Part shown: positions 16,728-26,290 of the stretch, one piece after another | How positions within the stretch are numbered: the stretch's first letter is position 1 | Layout of the letters: every line of letters starts with the position of its first letter | NCBI GenBank assembly: GCA_963754305.1 | Contig: CAVWFR010000043.1 | Coordinates: forward strand, 1-64,000 | Direction: 5' to 3' | From: DATEDA01 sp963754305 | GTDB lineage: Bacteria > Pseudomonadota > Gammaproteobacteria > Burkholderiales > SG8-39 | DNA length: 64,000 nucleotides | The notes under the pieces: generated by a model | Told to the model about the DNA's origin: nothing | Seen by the model: the letters and a program-made list of their open reading frames with translations, nothing else | The model's database searches: none | Translations under genes and position numbers: made by a program

Positions 16728-16930
16728 TCACGCCGCACGCCTTTTCGGCAGAGCGATGACCTCGGCGAGCTCGGCACCGGAATAGCGCGTCGTGATATCG
16801 CCGTTCGCGTGCCCGACCAGCACCGAACGCGTCTCGCGTCCTACGCCTGCAGCACGCAAGCGCCGAACGTGTGCTTGAGGTCATGAACTCGCACCGCAGC
16901 AAACGCCGCCAAACGATCCTGCCAAAGACC
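16728..16930 (-). pseudogene. Tyrosine recombinase (phage-type integrase) C-terminal fragment
   Basis: The minus strand gives WQDRLAAFAAVRVHDLKHTF, then after a shift near 16860 RETRSVLVGHANGDITTRYS and a stop at 16728. HDLKHTF, LVGHANGDITTRY and the terminal Tyr are the box II residues of tyrosine recombinases (His, Arg/Lys, His, Tyr). The N-terminal and core DNA-binding portions are missing; the fragment is cut at the carbonic anhydrase start. Its position next to the tRNA-Arg half fits the typical island layout. Confidence 0.6.
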
Positions 16931-17620
16931 ATGCCCCAATCTCTTCAGCGTCTGATCGACAACAACCGCAAGTGGGCGCAGCTCGAAACGGAGCGGGATC
17001 CCGCCTACTTCGAGAGGCTTCTCCAACAGCAGAATCCCGAGTATCTATGGATCGGATGCTCGGACAGCCGCGTTCCGGCCAATCAGATCACCGGCCTCGC
17101 GCCGGGCGAGGTGTTCGTCCACCGCAACGTCGGCAACGTCGTCGTCCATACCGATCTGAACTGCTTGACCGTCATCGACTTCGCAGTCGATCTGCTGCGG
17201 GTGAAGCACATCATCGTTGTGGGTCACTACGGCTGCAGCGGTGTGAAGCGCGCGCTTCAGCGAAGCGACGGCGGGTTGGCGGACAACTGGCTGCGCCACA
17301 TTCAGGACGTACACAAGAAGCACCAGGCGCCGGTGGACGCGGCCTCTGATGGCGAAACCCAACTTGCCGTGCTCTGCGAGCTGAATGTCATCGAACAGGC
17401 GGTGAATGTCTGCAGGACATCTATCGTGCAGGACGCTTGGCGAAAGGGGTTCCCGTTGAGTGTCCACGGATGGATCTACTCACTAAGCAATGGGCTGCTG
17501 GTCGATCTCGGATTCTCGTCGACGCGAGACGAAGAAATCTTCGCCTCGTGCGCTGCCGCAGTGAGACAAGTCGGAGAGCGATACGGGCTGAGTCCTGGCA
17601 TGGCGCCTCACGAGCGTTGA
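16931..17620 (+). CDS. can: Beta-class carbonic anhydrase
   Basis: A 229-residue cytoplasmic zinc enzyme interconverting CO2 and bicarbonate. Zinc ligands are Cys43 and the Asp45-Arg47 dyad (CSDSR), His99 and Cys102 (HYGC). The family hallmarks MPQSLQRLIDNNRKW and EVFVHRNVGNVV are intact, and length is normal. I chose the ATG at 16931; longer upstream reading falls within the integrase fragment and does not look like this family. It appears monocistronic and may be cargo of, or simply adjacent to, the tRNA-linked island. Confidence 0.95.
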   Translation: MPQSLQRLIDNNRKWAQLETERDPAYFERLLQQQNPEYLWIGCSDSRVPANQITGLAPGEVFVHRNVGNVVVHTDLNCLTVIDFAVDLLRVKHIIVVGHYGCSGVKRALQRSDGGLADNWLRHIQDVHKKHQAPVDAASDGETQLAVLCELNVIEQAVNVCRTSIVQDAWRKGFPLSVHGWIYSLSNGLLVDLGFSSTRDEEIFASCAAAVRQVGERYGLSPGMAPHER

Positions 17621-17987
17621 GGCCGCATGATCGGTATTTTCGGGCGGACGAAGTCGTTGACGCGCGTAGTCTGACCGTGTCACTTCACGTAAACGGCGAA
17701 CAATGGTCCTCTTACAACTCGAGCCACATGGCGTGGAACTAGGGCAAGCGAGAACCCATTCTGGAGCGAAGAACGGATTGCCAACGAGTCACGCCTCAAG
17801 CTCGGGTTGCGGATCTCGCCGCGCACCGTTCGGAAGTACATGGCCTAGGCGGCCACCCGGTCGAACGCTCGGTTCTACGGCATCGGCACGACGAGCGCCC
17901 GCGCAGTAAGCGTCCGGTCTGGGCCGTTCTTCCCGGTTGAGGCTGCGACCCTGACGATGGTGTCCACTACGAACGATAGTGGACACC

Positions 17988-18408
17988 ATGAAACCCGAGA
18001 ACCGTAGAGTACCCGTTGAGCCGCTGCGGGTCAGCCGCAACGGCAAGCGCTTCTTCAGCGAAGCGCACAAGCGCGCCGTCGTCGAGAAGTGCCTGGTTCC
18101 GGGCGCTTCGGTGTCGGCAGTCGCCCTGGCGCACGGGTTCAACACGAACCTGGTGCGCAAGTGGATCGTCAAGCATCAAGCAGCGCGGGCGCTCGCCCGG
18201 ACTGCCGGGGCGCTCGTGCCCGTCAGCGTGATCGAAGCTCCCGGGAGCTCGACGAGAACGCTCCAAGCGTGGCGCCGGCAAGCGTGCGCCGGAACTCGCG
18301 AGCGGCTGGATCGAGATCGAGATCGGCGCGGCGCGCGTCATCGTGCGCGGCCAGGTCGAAGCTGGACAGCTACGTGTGGTGCTCGATGCGCTGGGCGCTT
18401 GGCGATGA
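17988..18408 (+). pseudogene. tnpA: IS66 TnpA (helix-turn-helix accessory), frameshifted
   Basis: From the ATG at 17988 it encodes RNGKRFFSEAHKRAVVEKCL and VALAHGFNTNLVRKWIVKHQ, a helix-turn-helix typical of IS66 TnpA. Two shifts (near 18240 and 18300) separate the C-terminal part GWIEIEIGAARVIVRGQVEA, which ends in a TGA overlapping the tnpB ATG. The accessory protein is therefore disrupted as read. Confidence 0.7.
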
Positions 18409-18752
18409 TCACGCTGCCCGGGGGCACGCGGATCTGGCTCGCCGCGGGCGTAACCGACATGAGGAAGGGCTTCGACGGGCTGGCCGCACTGGTGCAAGGC
18501 ACGCTCGCCGAGAACCCGTTCTCCGGCCACGTCTTCGTGTTCCGCGGGCGCGCGGGCGATCGGGTGAAGGTGCTGTGGTGGGACGGCACGGGGCTGTGCC
18601 TGTTCGCCAAGCGACTGGAGCGCGGGCGTTTCGTGTGGCCGCAGGCGACGAGCGGTGTTGTGCACTTGAGCGTCGCGCAGCTCTCGATGCTGCTCGAAGG
18701 TATCGACTGGCGCCGTCCGGTGAGAACGCACGCACCGAGTCTCGCGTACTGA
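18405..18752 (+). CDS. tnpB: IS66 TnpB accessory protein
   Basis: A 115-residue protein starting at the ATG that overlaps the tnpA stop. It shows the IS66 Orf2 signatures ITLPGGTRIWLAAGVTDMRK, GFDGLAALVQ, HVFVFRGRAGDRVKVLWWDG and FVWPQATSG. It is the only intact frame of this element. IS66 TnpB is required for transposition, though its exact role is unclear. Confidence 0.88.
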   Translation: MITLPGGTRIWLAAGVTDMRKGFDGLAALVQGTLAENPFSGHVFVFRGRAGDRVKVLWWDGTGLCLFAKRLERGRFVWPQATSGVVHLSVAQLSMLLEGIDWRRPVRTHAPSLAY

Positions 18753-18842
18753 TCGACGCGCATCGTCTCGCGCACGCAACGTGCGCAAAAAAAGTTCGCG
18801 CAGATACTTCACTCGCGCGAAGTGAATAAGTAGACTCGCGAT

Positions 18843-20371
18843 GTGCTCAACGCATCTGATCTGCCCGATGACATCGAGACGCTCAAGCGTCTGATCATCG
18901 AGAGCGAGAGGAAACTCGCCGAGCGCGACCACGAGATCGAGCACCTCAAGCTCCTCATCGCCAAGCTTCGGCGCTGCAGTTCGGTCGCTCCTCCGAGAAG
19001 CTCGACGCGAAGATCGGCCAGCTCGAGTTCCTGGTCGAGGAGTTGGAAGCCAACCGCGCGAGTCGCGAGGCGCGCGCGCCGGAGGTTCCCGCAGCCAAGC
19101 CCGAGCAGAAGGAACGCCCGACACGTCGGCCGCTACCCGAACGCCTGCCGCGCGAGACGGTGGAACACGCCCCGGCGTGCAACTGCCCCGACTGTGGCGC
19201 GACGATGAAGAGAATCGGCGAGGACGTGGCCGAAGTTCTGGAGTACGTGCCGGCGAGCTTCAAGGTGATCCGGCACGTGCGCCCGAAGCTCGCCTGCGCG
19301 AGCCTGCCAGGAAGATCGTGCAGGAACCTGCGCCGAGCCGCCCGATCGCCCGTGGCATTGCCGGTCCGGGACTGTTGGCCCACATCCTGGTGGCCAAGTA
19401 CGCCGATCACTTACCGCTGTATCGCCAGTCGCAGATCTACGCCCGCGAGGGGGTGGCGCTGGAGCGCTCGACGCTCGCCGACTGCGTCGGTGGGGCGGCG
19501 GCGCTCCTGGATCCGTTGGTCGAGGCGCTCGCGCGCTACGTCGTGGCGAGCCCCTACCTGCACGGCGACGACACCCCGGTGCCGGTGCTCGAGCCCGGTC
19601 GGGGCAAGACCAAGACCGGCCGGCTGTGGACCTACGTGCGCGATGGTCGGCCGTGGGCTGACAAGGCAGCCCCGGCGGTGCTGTTCCGCTACTCGCCCGA
19701 CCGCCGGGGCGATCACCCCGAAGCCCACCTGAAGTCGTTCTCCGGCATCCTGCAGGCCGACGGCTACGCCGGGTTCGAACGGCTCTACGAGGGTAAGGAC
19801 GAACGGATCCGCGAGGCGGCCTGCTGGGCGCACGTGCGGCGCAAGTTCTACGACATCTACGATCGAACTGCTCGCCGGTAGCGGCCGAAGCGCTGGCGAG
19901 AATCGGCAAGCTCTACGAGATCGAGGAGGCGATCCGCGGCCGAGCGCCCGACGAGCGACGCACGGTGCGCAAGGCGCGCGCCGGACCGGCTGGAAGCGAT
20001 CAAGGCCTGGTTCGAGGCGACCCTGGCGCAGGTGTCGACGAAGTCGGCGTTGGCGATCGCGATCCGCTATGCGCTCACGCGCTGGACGGCGCTCATCCGC
20101 TACCGCGACGACGGCCACATCGACATCGACAACAACGCCGCCGAGCGCTGCGCTGCGTGCGGTGGCTCTGGGCCGCAAGAACTACCTCTTCGCCGGCTCG
20201 GACGCCGGCGGTGAGCGCGCCGCGGCGATCTACAGCCTGATCGGCACGGCGAAACTGAACGGCCTGGATCCTGAGGCCTACTTGCGCGAGGTGCTCACGC
20301 GCATCGCCGAGCATCCGGTCAACCGCGTCGACGAGCTTGCTCTGGGCGCTCGCCGATGCACTGAGCGATAA
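18843..20371 (+). pseudogene. tnpC: IS66 TnpC transposase, multiply frameshifted
   Basis: The pieces in order are: an N-terminal coiled segment (MLNASDLPDDIETLKRLI); a zinc-binding stretch with CNCPDCGATM; after a shift, the DDE core with GLLAHILVAKYADHLPLYRQ, SPYLHGDDTPVPVLEPG and LKSFSGILQADGYAGFERLY; and, after more shifts, DIDNNAAERC and LGRKNYLFAGSDAGGERAA. At least four shifts (near 18965, 19310, 19870, 20150) break it, so it cannot make transposase. Confidence 0.8.
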
Positions 20372-20431
20372 GCTTCCGCTCGCGGCCTGACGAGCTCGAA
20401 GACGTCAAGGTGGTGTTCGACGGACGCTTAC

Positions 20432-20785
20432 CAGCTACTACCTCTCGCGCCCGATAGAGATCATCAGCGAGATTCGCGGCATCACCCGTACCCAAGCTCA
20501 ATCTTGAGTGTCTTTCGGCGCTCACCTGGACGATCTCTGGCAACCCAGCTCTGCTGCGCTGCTGCGGAGTGCTTGCAAGAAATTGCGCGGCCTATTCTGA
20601 AATCGTCTTTTTTCGCTGACTCGCCAATGGTTCCGTTACAGCGACGCTATGATCGTGCTTAGCGGGACGGTTCGCTAGCCTAGGAGCTTCTCCGAGACGC
20701 CGCCGCCGTCCTAGCCATTTCCGACCCTTCGACCGCGTCGCGAGCCGGGAAGCAACCTCAATTTTTCGATAAGGGGAGACGATCA
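20432..20785. other. No gene seen; promoter region of the secreted hydrolase
   Basis: No frame with family resemblance on either strand. The last 15 bases contain AAGGGGAGA, the ribosome-binding site for the gene at 20786. Confidence 0.5.
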
Positions 20786-22228
20786 ATGAAGCGAACCACT
20801 TCCGCCGTGCTGGCGGGCATCGCGGCTGCCTTGTTTGCGGGCTTGGCGTGGGCCCAGGTCCCGAGCCCCACCGTCACCGGGCCGATCGCTTCGCCCGCGA
20901 TCCCGGGCGACCCGTCGCGCAACTATGTGTTCTTCTCGAGCGACCATCCCCTGGCGGTCAACGGCTATGTCGAGGAGGAGTTCTTCATCGAGGGCACGGC
21001 GAACCGCTACAACACCTCCGGCACCGCGACCGGGACGGTCCTTGACGGCGGCCACCCGTACAAGACGCGCATCGTCGTGCGGCGCCCGGCAGACAAGGCC
21101 AACTTCAACGGCACGGTGCTCGTCGAGTGGTTCAACGTGTCGAACGGCTTCGATGCGGAGAACCTGTGGTTCTTCGCCTGGGAGCACATCTTGCGCTCGG
21201 GCTATGCCTGGGTGGGCGTCTCGGCGCAGCGGGTCGGAGTCGACGAGCTCAAGGTCTGGAACGCCGGCCGCTACGGTTCGCTCGACGTGACCAGGAGCGC
21301 GACGATCAACAACGATGCCCTGTCCTACGACATCTTCATGCAGGCCGGGAAGGCGGTTCGCGCTCCCGCGGGCATCGATGTTCTCGGCGGCCTGAAGCCG
21401 AGGACGTTCATCGCCACGGGCGAATCGCAATCGGCGCAGCGGCTCGCCACCTTCGTCAACGCCGTCATGCCGCTCGGCAACGTCTACGACGGCGTGCTGC
21501 TGCTCTCCAACTTCGGCCAGCCGGTGCGCGACGACCCGGTGGTGCCGGTATGGAAGCTGCTGTTCGAATGGGACCTGCAGACCGGCGAGGCGGCCATTCG
21601 CCAGGCCGATTCCAGCAAGTTCCACAGCTGGGAGATCGCCGGCACCGCCCATGTCGACCACCATCTACGGCTGAGCCGCGAGCCGCTCGAGCTGCGCGAC
21701 CGCTTGGTGTCGTCGGAAGCCAACTTGGCGCCGACTTGCGCGGTGCCGACGATCGGCAGCCGCGTCCCCAACCATTACGTCGTGGACGCGGCGATCGACC
21801 ACATGGTGCGCTGGGCACGCGACCGCAAGCGGCCACCGGCCGCGCCGCGCATGGAGATCGCGTCGTTCGGGGCCAACGGCAGTGCGCTTATAGCGCGCGA
21901 CCAGTTCGAGATGGCGCTCGGCGGCATTCGCCTGTCGCAGATCGAAGTCCCGACTGCGCGCAACGTCGGCCAGAGCGCGAGCGGCGGCGCCTGCCCGCGC
22001 TGGGGCTACCACCTCCCGTTCGATGTCGCGACCCTGGAGTCGCTATACCGGAGGCACGGCCAGTACGTGGAAGAGGTGATACGTGTGACGCGCGACAACC
22101 TGCGCCGCGGCTACCTCCTCAAGCCCGACGCGCTACGCACCATCGCGGAAGCCCTGGAATCCGAGGTCGGCCGCGGCAGCAAGCACCTCTTCGACCTCGA
22201 CCGGGACTGGGATTTCCGCCGGGACTGA
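20786..22228 (+). CDS. Secreted alpha/beta hydrolase domain-containing protein
   Basis: A 480-residue protein with a Sec signal peptide (SAVLAGIAAALFAGLAWAQ) and a strong ribosome-binding site (GGGGAGA). It belongs to the large alpha/beta hydrolase domain family seen in soil proteobacteria. Visible landmarks are VEWFNVSNGFDAENLWFFAW, the nucleophile elbow TGESQSA with Ser214, and HSWEIAGTAHVDHH. Substrates for the family are poorly known; ester hydrolysis in the periplasm is likely. It is distantly related to the longer protein at 55929-58061. Confidence 0.82.
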   Translation: MKRTTSAVLAGIAAALFAGLAWAQVPSPTVTGPIASPAIPGDPSRNYVFFSSDHPLAVNGYVEEEFFIEGTANRYNTSGTATGTVLDGGHPYKTRIVVRRPADKANFNGTVLVEWFNVSNGFDAENLWFFAWEHILRSGYAWVGVSAQRVGVDELKVWNAGRYGSLDVTRSATINNDALSYDIFMQAGKAVRAPAGIDVLGGLKPRTFIATGESQSAQRLATFVNAVMPLGNVYDGVLLLSNFGQPVRDDPVVPVWKLLFEWDLQTGEAAIRQADSSKFHSWEIAGTAHVDHHLRLSREPLELRDRLVSSEANLAPTCAVPTIGSRVPNHYVVDAAIDHMVRWARDRKRPPAAPRMEIASFGANGSALIARDQFEMALGGIRLSQIEVPTARNVGQSASGGACPRWGYHLPFDVATLESLYRRHGQYVEEVIRVTRDNLRRGYLLKPDALRTIAEALESEVGRGSKHLFDLDRDWDFRRD

Positions 22229-22403
22229 AGAGATGGCGATGAAAAAATGGATCATGTCCGAAGCCGCTTGAGATCGCCAGCTCGCGCATGTCTTTCGCAA
22301 GCCAGAGTGCGCTGTTGTGTAGTTGTTAGGACGCCGCTTTCATCATGGCCTTAGCAATCCCGCCGCGATGGACTGCGGGGTACCCGTCAACGTCATATGC
22401 AGC

Positions 22404-23645
22404 TCAGGTCTGCTGGGCCGCAGTCCAACCCGCCGCGCTCGCTTGGGTCTTGTAGGTGACGAGGTCCTTCTTCAACTCGTGGGTCATGAACGCCGGCGAG
22501 AGATTGCCCGAAACGAACTGGGCATGGTCGGCCCAGAACGTGGTGTTCAAGACGGCAGTCATCCCGTTAATGCCCACGATGTCGTACTCGTGGTGCGTCT
22601 CACCGGGCCCGGAGAAACCACCCTCCAGTAGCAGCTGGAAGAACTCGCGCCATTGCACCATGCCGGTCCCTGCGGGCTTCCACACGTTCCTGACAGAGCC
22701 AGCCGGTGTCCTCTCCACGAGGGTGTCCTTGAGCCCGACACTGCGGATGTAAGGCATCGCGAAGCGCACGTTAGTCCGCCAAGCGGAGAGGGTGCTCTCG
22801 TTCGTCATGTGGCCGATGTCGAAGTTGATCGCGAGCTCGTCCGGAGCGGACTTTCGCAGGATGTACATGAGGTCCCACACCGACCGCGCGTTGGTGCCGT
22901 TCGTCGAATGGGTATGGTAGACGGCGGTGGTGCGGTAGCGTCGGTTGAGCCTCGCGAGGCCCTTTACACGCCTGCGGAACGCGTCGAGCTGCTCGAGCAC
23001 CTCCTCGCCGAACGGCTGTGGTGCACCGGTCACCGGGTCGGGCGCCACGTCGTACACGAACCCTCCCCAACGATAGAGCCGTACGCCGTTGTCGTGCGCG
23101 ACACGCAGGATGTCTTCCGCGTACACCGGAGCACCGTTGTAGGTGGCGACTGGAGCCAGGTCATCCACGATGTCCGTCGTGATGAAAAAGCACATCACCC
23201 CAGTGCTGCGGATACCTCTTAGCATCAGCGGAAGGTTGCGCTTCACATCGGCCAGGTTTGGATCGACGTGCCCGGTGTTTCGGACCGTCAGATTGACCGC
23301 CTTGTAGCCGAGCTCGGCGGCCTTCGCGCCAATGAGCGTCCCGGTGGCGTATGGATTCGCCTGCGAATACGCCTGCGTGGTCAGCCACTGAATATGACGC
23401 GAGAAGATGGTCCACGTGATATGGGGCGATGCCCGCCTCTTCTCGAATCGCCGCTTGTTGTCGTCATCATCCGACGCGAGGCCCGCCAGCGGCGCTGCGA
23501 GGGCCCCGACAGCCAGTCCGGCCGCGGTCGACTTGACGAAATCGCGGCGCGACAGCGCGCCTGCGGCGGACGTATGGGCATCGTGGGCGTGCAACTCAGA
23601 ATCGGGTGTGCTGGGAGTCTTCGGGGGGAATCTGTTGTTGCTCAT
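22404..23645 (-). CDS. Tat-exported sugar-phosphate isomerase/epimerase-like TIM-barrel protein
   Basis: A 413-residue protein with a twin-arginine signal (SRRDFVKSTAAGLAVGALAA at about 32-51), so it is folded before export and may bind a cofactor. The rest is a xylose-isomerase-like TIM barrel, with metal-site-type segments INFDIGHM and GETHHEYDIVGING. Members act on sugars or sugar acids; the substrate is unknown. It is convergent with the hydrolase at 20786; 175 bases lie between them with no clear terminator. Confidence 0.8.
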   Translation of the reverse strand: MSNNRFPPKTPSTPDSELHAHDAHTSAAGALSRRDFVKSTAAGLAVGALAAPLAGLASDDDDNKRRFEKRRASPHITWTIFSRHIQWLTTQAYSQANPYATGTLIGAKAAELGYKAVNLTVRNTGHVDPNLADVKRNLPLMLRGIRSTGVMCFFITTDIVDDLAPVATYNGAPVYAEDILRVAHDNGVRLYRWGGFVYDVAPDPVTGAPQPFGEEVLEQLDAFRRRVKGLARLNRRYRTTAVYHTHSTNGTNARSVWDLMYILRKSAPDELAINFDIGHMTNESTLSAWRTNVRFAMPYIRSVGLKDTLVERTPAGSVRNVWKPAGTGMVQWREFFQLLLEGGFSGPGETHHEYDIVGINGMTAVLNTTFWADHAQFVSGNLSPAFMTHELKKDLVTYKTQASAAGWTAAQQT

Positions 23646-24276
23646 CGTCTACTCCTCCGTTTGGCGTCGCACGATGCATCCTGGCGCACGGTGTCGGAGC
23701 CAAGCGCTTTCAACTCGCGACGCTTGGGAATCCGAAACGTGAAGCGGACCCCGTGCCCGCAGGATACGGATAGCAGAATCAATCCCGCGCTTCTCTCGCG
23801 CCCACGCCGCCAGCGTTCCCGGCCGGGCGAGGAGCGCGCCACCGTCAGGTTTGCGGGCATTATGCTCCTGCGATCGCGCGATGAGCAACGCGCGCTGGGC
23901 TACGCGATGTCGAGCACGGGGTTGGTACGTGAGGCGTTGAGTTCCGACCCGAGCGGTCAGGATCGCGCGATCACGACGAATTGATTGGATGCTTCAGATC
24001 GCCCGCACCGCCTGAACGCACGCGCGCGTACCGCCGCGCCCGTAGTGTCCAGATACTCAATCGAGGTCGAGCGAGCATGATGGGCGGCCTACTACCGATC
24101 GAAACAGAGGTGAAAGCGGGAAGTATTCGGGTGCAGCTGCGCTATTTGTTCGCAAGGTTCGTGCTGGCGTCGTTTGCGCGAGCGAAGCTCGGTGTTCGCG
24201 GCAGCGATGGTGCAGGCCCGCCGGCCAAGCGATAACCTGTATAACGCGCGATTCGGAAGGCTTTGCAGACAGGCGC
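23646..24276. other. No gene seen (about 630 bases)
   Basis: Divergent spacer between the Tat protein (minus) and the oxidoreductase (plus). Short frames on both strands show no family resemblance and no ribosome-binding site. Both promoters should be here; I cannot place them. Confidence 0.45.
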
Positions 24277-26268
24277 GTGCTGGTGGACGTGACGGCCTAC
24301 CCGGCGATGTCGACGCCGTTTTCGCTGGCGGGGAAGCGGCTGCGCAACCGTATCGTACATGCCTCGATTTCCACCCAGTTCCCCGAGGGCGCGCGCGTCA
24401 CCGAGCGGCTGGTGAATTACCACGCCAGCCGAGCCCGGGGCGGCGCGGCGATGATCGTGGCCGAGCCGCTGGGGATGTGGCGCGGCTTTGACGTGCCCGC
24501 ACGCGTGCGCGTCTGGAATGACGATGACCTCGATGGGCTCGCCCGCTGGGCCGAGGCGGTCGAATCGCAGGATTGCCGTCTCCTCGGGCAGATCGTCGAC
24601 CGCGGCCGCGGCCGCAACATCCCGGGGCGCGTCACCGATGCCGCCAGCGCGTCGGTGCTGCCCGACGACCTGAGCTGGAGCGTGCCGCGCGAACTCGGCG
24701 TCGACGAGATCGCCCGCATGCTCGAGCAGATGGCGGGCGCCTCGGCGCGGCTACAGCGCTGCGGCTTCAGCGGCGTCGAGATCTCCGCCGGCCACGGGCA
24801 CCTGTTCAACCAGTTCCTGTCGCCGCGCTCCAACCGCCGCCGCGACCGCTACGGCGGCGGTTTGGCGGACCGTGCGCGCATCGTCGCCGAACTGATCGCT
24901 GCCATCCGCGCCGCCTGCGGCAGCGGCTTCATCATCGGCCTCAAGCTGCCGGGCAACGACGGGGTCCTGGGCAGCGTCGGACCGCAGGAAGCGGCGGCAA
25001 TCACCGACCACCTCACCGCATTCGGCAACGTCGATTACGTCTGCTTCGCCCACGGCAGCCACGCCAATTCGCTCGAACAGCACGTCCCCGACGGCCATGC
25101 GCCGCGCATGCCCTACGTGCCGCTGATGCGCGAACTGCGCCGCGCCGCCAACGGCGTGCCGGTGATGGCGCTGGGGCGCATCACCGACCCGGCCGAGGCC
25201 GAGGGACTGCTCGCGCGCGGTGACGCGGAACTGGTCGGGCTCGGGCGCCCGCTCACGGCCGATGCCGCCTGGTTCAACAAGGCGGTGGCCGGGCGCGCGC
25301 ACGACATCCGCTACTGCGTGTCGTGCAACACCTGCTGGGAACGCGTCACCGGCTTGCGCCTGCCGCTCGCCTGCGACAACAACCCGCGCGTCGGCGAGCC
25401 CGACGAGGCGGACTGGAGGCCGGCGCGCGCGACGCAGCAAAAGCGCGTGGTGGTGGTTGGCGCCGGCATCGCAGGCCTCGAGGCCGCTTGGGTCGCCGCG
25501 GCGCGCGGGCACCGCGTCACTGTGCTGGGCAGCTCGGCCGAAGTCGGCGGCAAGACGCGCCTGCACGCACTGCTGCCCGGCGGCGAATCGCTCAGTAGCA
25601 TTTACGACTATCAGCATGCTACGGCGCGACGCGAGGGCGTCGCCTTCGAGCTGGGCGTGACGGCGTCGGCCGCCGACGTGCTGGCGCTCAAACCGGATGC
25701 CGTGGTGCTCGCCGCAGGTTCCAGCATGCTGCCGCCGGACTGGCTGGCGCCGGAGCTGCGCGAGGAGGGCATAGTGCCAGACTTACGCGCGGTGATGGCC
25801 GAACTGCTGCGCTTCAAGGCCAGGCAGCCGGGCACTGCGGTCATCTATGACATGGACCACACCGAGGGCACCTACGCCGCGGCCGAACTGCTGCGTGCGC
25901 TGTTCGAGCACGTCGCGATCGTCACGCCGCGCGACACCATAGCCACCTTCACCTCGCTGGTGACGCGCCAGGGCATCCTGCGCCGCATCAACGAAATGCG
26001 GATTCGCACGCTGGCGCTGGCCGAGCCGCGCATCGACGAGGGCTTCGAGCGAGGCCGGCTCGCCTGCGTCAATGTCTACAACGGCGACATCACGCACATC
26101 GAGGACGTCGCGTTCTTGGCCTGGTCGACGCCACGTGCGCCCAACGACGCGCTGCACGCGCCACTGCGCGCCGCCGGCATCGAGGTGCAACGCGTGGGCG
26201 ACTGCAAGTGCGCGCGCGACGTGCTGAGTGCGACCGCGGAAGGTTACGCGGCGGGGAGCGCGCTGTGA
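24277..26268 (+). CDS. Old-yellow-enzyme-type NADH:flavin oxidoreductase (2,4-dienoyl-CoA reductase architecture)
   Basis: About 650 residues in two parts. The N-terminal TIM barrel binds FMN (KRLRNRIVHASISTQF, VEISAGHGHLFNQFLSPRSN, GVPVMALGRITDPAEAE). A cysteine cluster for a 4Fe-4S centre follows (CVSCNTC and a distal Cys in LACDNNPR). The C-terminal FAD/NAD(P) domain opens with KRVVVVGAGIAGLEAAWVAA. This is the layout of 2,4-dienoyl-CoA reductase and trimethylamine dehydrogenase relatives. It likely reduces an activated C=C bond of an organic acid. The GTG at 24277 is the longest start; the ATG at 24307 is equally plausible. A Bug binding protein follows 22 bases downstream. Confidence 0.88.
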   Translation: MLVDVTAYPAMSTPFSLAGKRLRNRIVHASISTQFPEGARVTERLVNYHASRARGGAAMIVAEPLGMWRGFDVPARVRVWNDDDLDGLARWAEAVESQDCRLLGQIVDRGRGRNIPGRVTDAASASVLPDDLSWSVPRELGVDEIARMLEQMAGASARLQRCGFSGVEISAGHGHLFNQFLSPRSNRRRDRYGGGLADRARIVAELIAAIRAACGSGFIIGLKLPGNDGVLGSVGPQEAAAITDHLTAFGNVDYVCFAHGSHANSLEQHVPDGHAPRMPYVPLMRELRRAANGVPVMALGRITDPAEAEGLLARGDAELVGLGRPLTADAAWFNKAVAGRAHDIRYCVSCNTCWERVTGLRLPLACDNNPRVGEPDEADWRPARATQQKRVVVVGAGIAGLEAAWVAAARGHRVTVLGSSAEVGGKTRLHALLPGGESLSSIYDYQHATARREGVAFELGVTASAADVLALKPDAVVLAAGSSMLPPDWLAPELREEGIVPDLRAVMAELLRFKARQPGTAVIYDMDHTEGTYAAAELLRALFEHVAIVTPRDTIATFTSLVTRQGILRRINEMRIRTLALAEPRIDEGFERGRLACVNVYNGDITHIEDVAFLAWSTPRAPNDALHAPLRAAGIEVQRVGDCKCARDVLSATAEGYAAGSAL

Positions 26269-26290
26269 GCGCGCCGGCACGAAGGAGGGC

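Larger units (their letters stand above)
17906..20431 (+). mobile_element. IS66-family insertion sequence (decayed)
   Basis: Bounded by the inverted repeat GTAAGCGTCCG at 17906 and its complement ending at 20431. It contains the canonical IS66 order tnpA, tnpB, tnpC. tnpA and tnpC are broken by several one-base shifts; tnpB is intact. The 8 bases on either side do not match, so no target duplication survives. This indicates an old insertion or rearranged flanks. An identical 21-base left end stands alone at 16443. Confidence 0.8.

Noticed and set aside
22360..22382. Short GC-rich hairpin between convergent genes at about 22.3 kb
   Set aside because: Only five pairs and no T-run; too weak to call a terminator.
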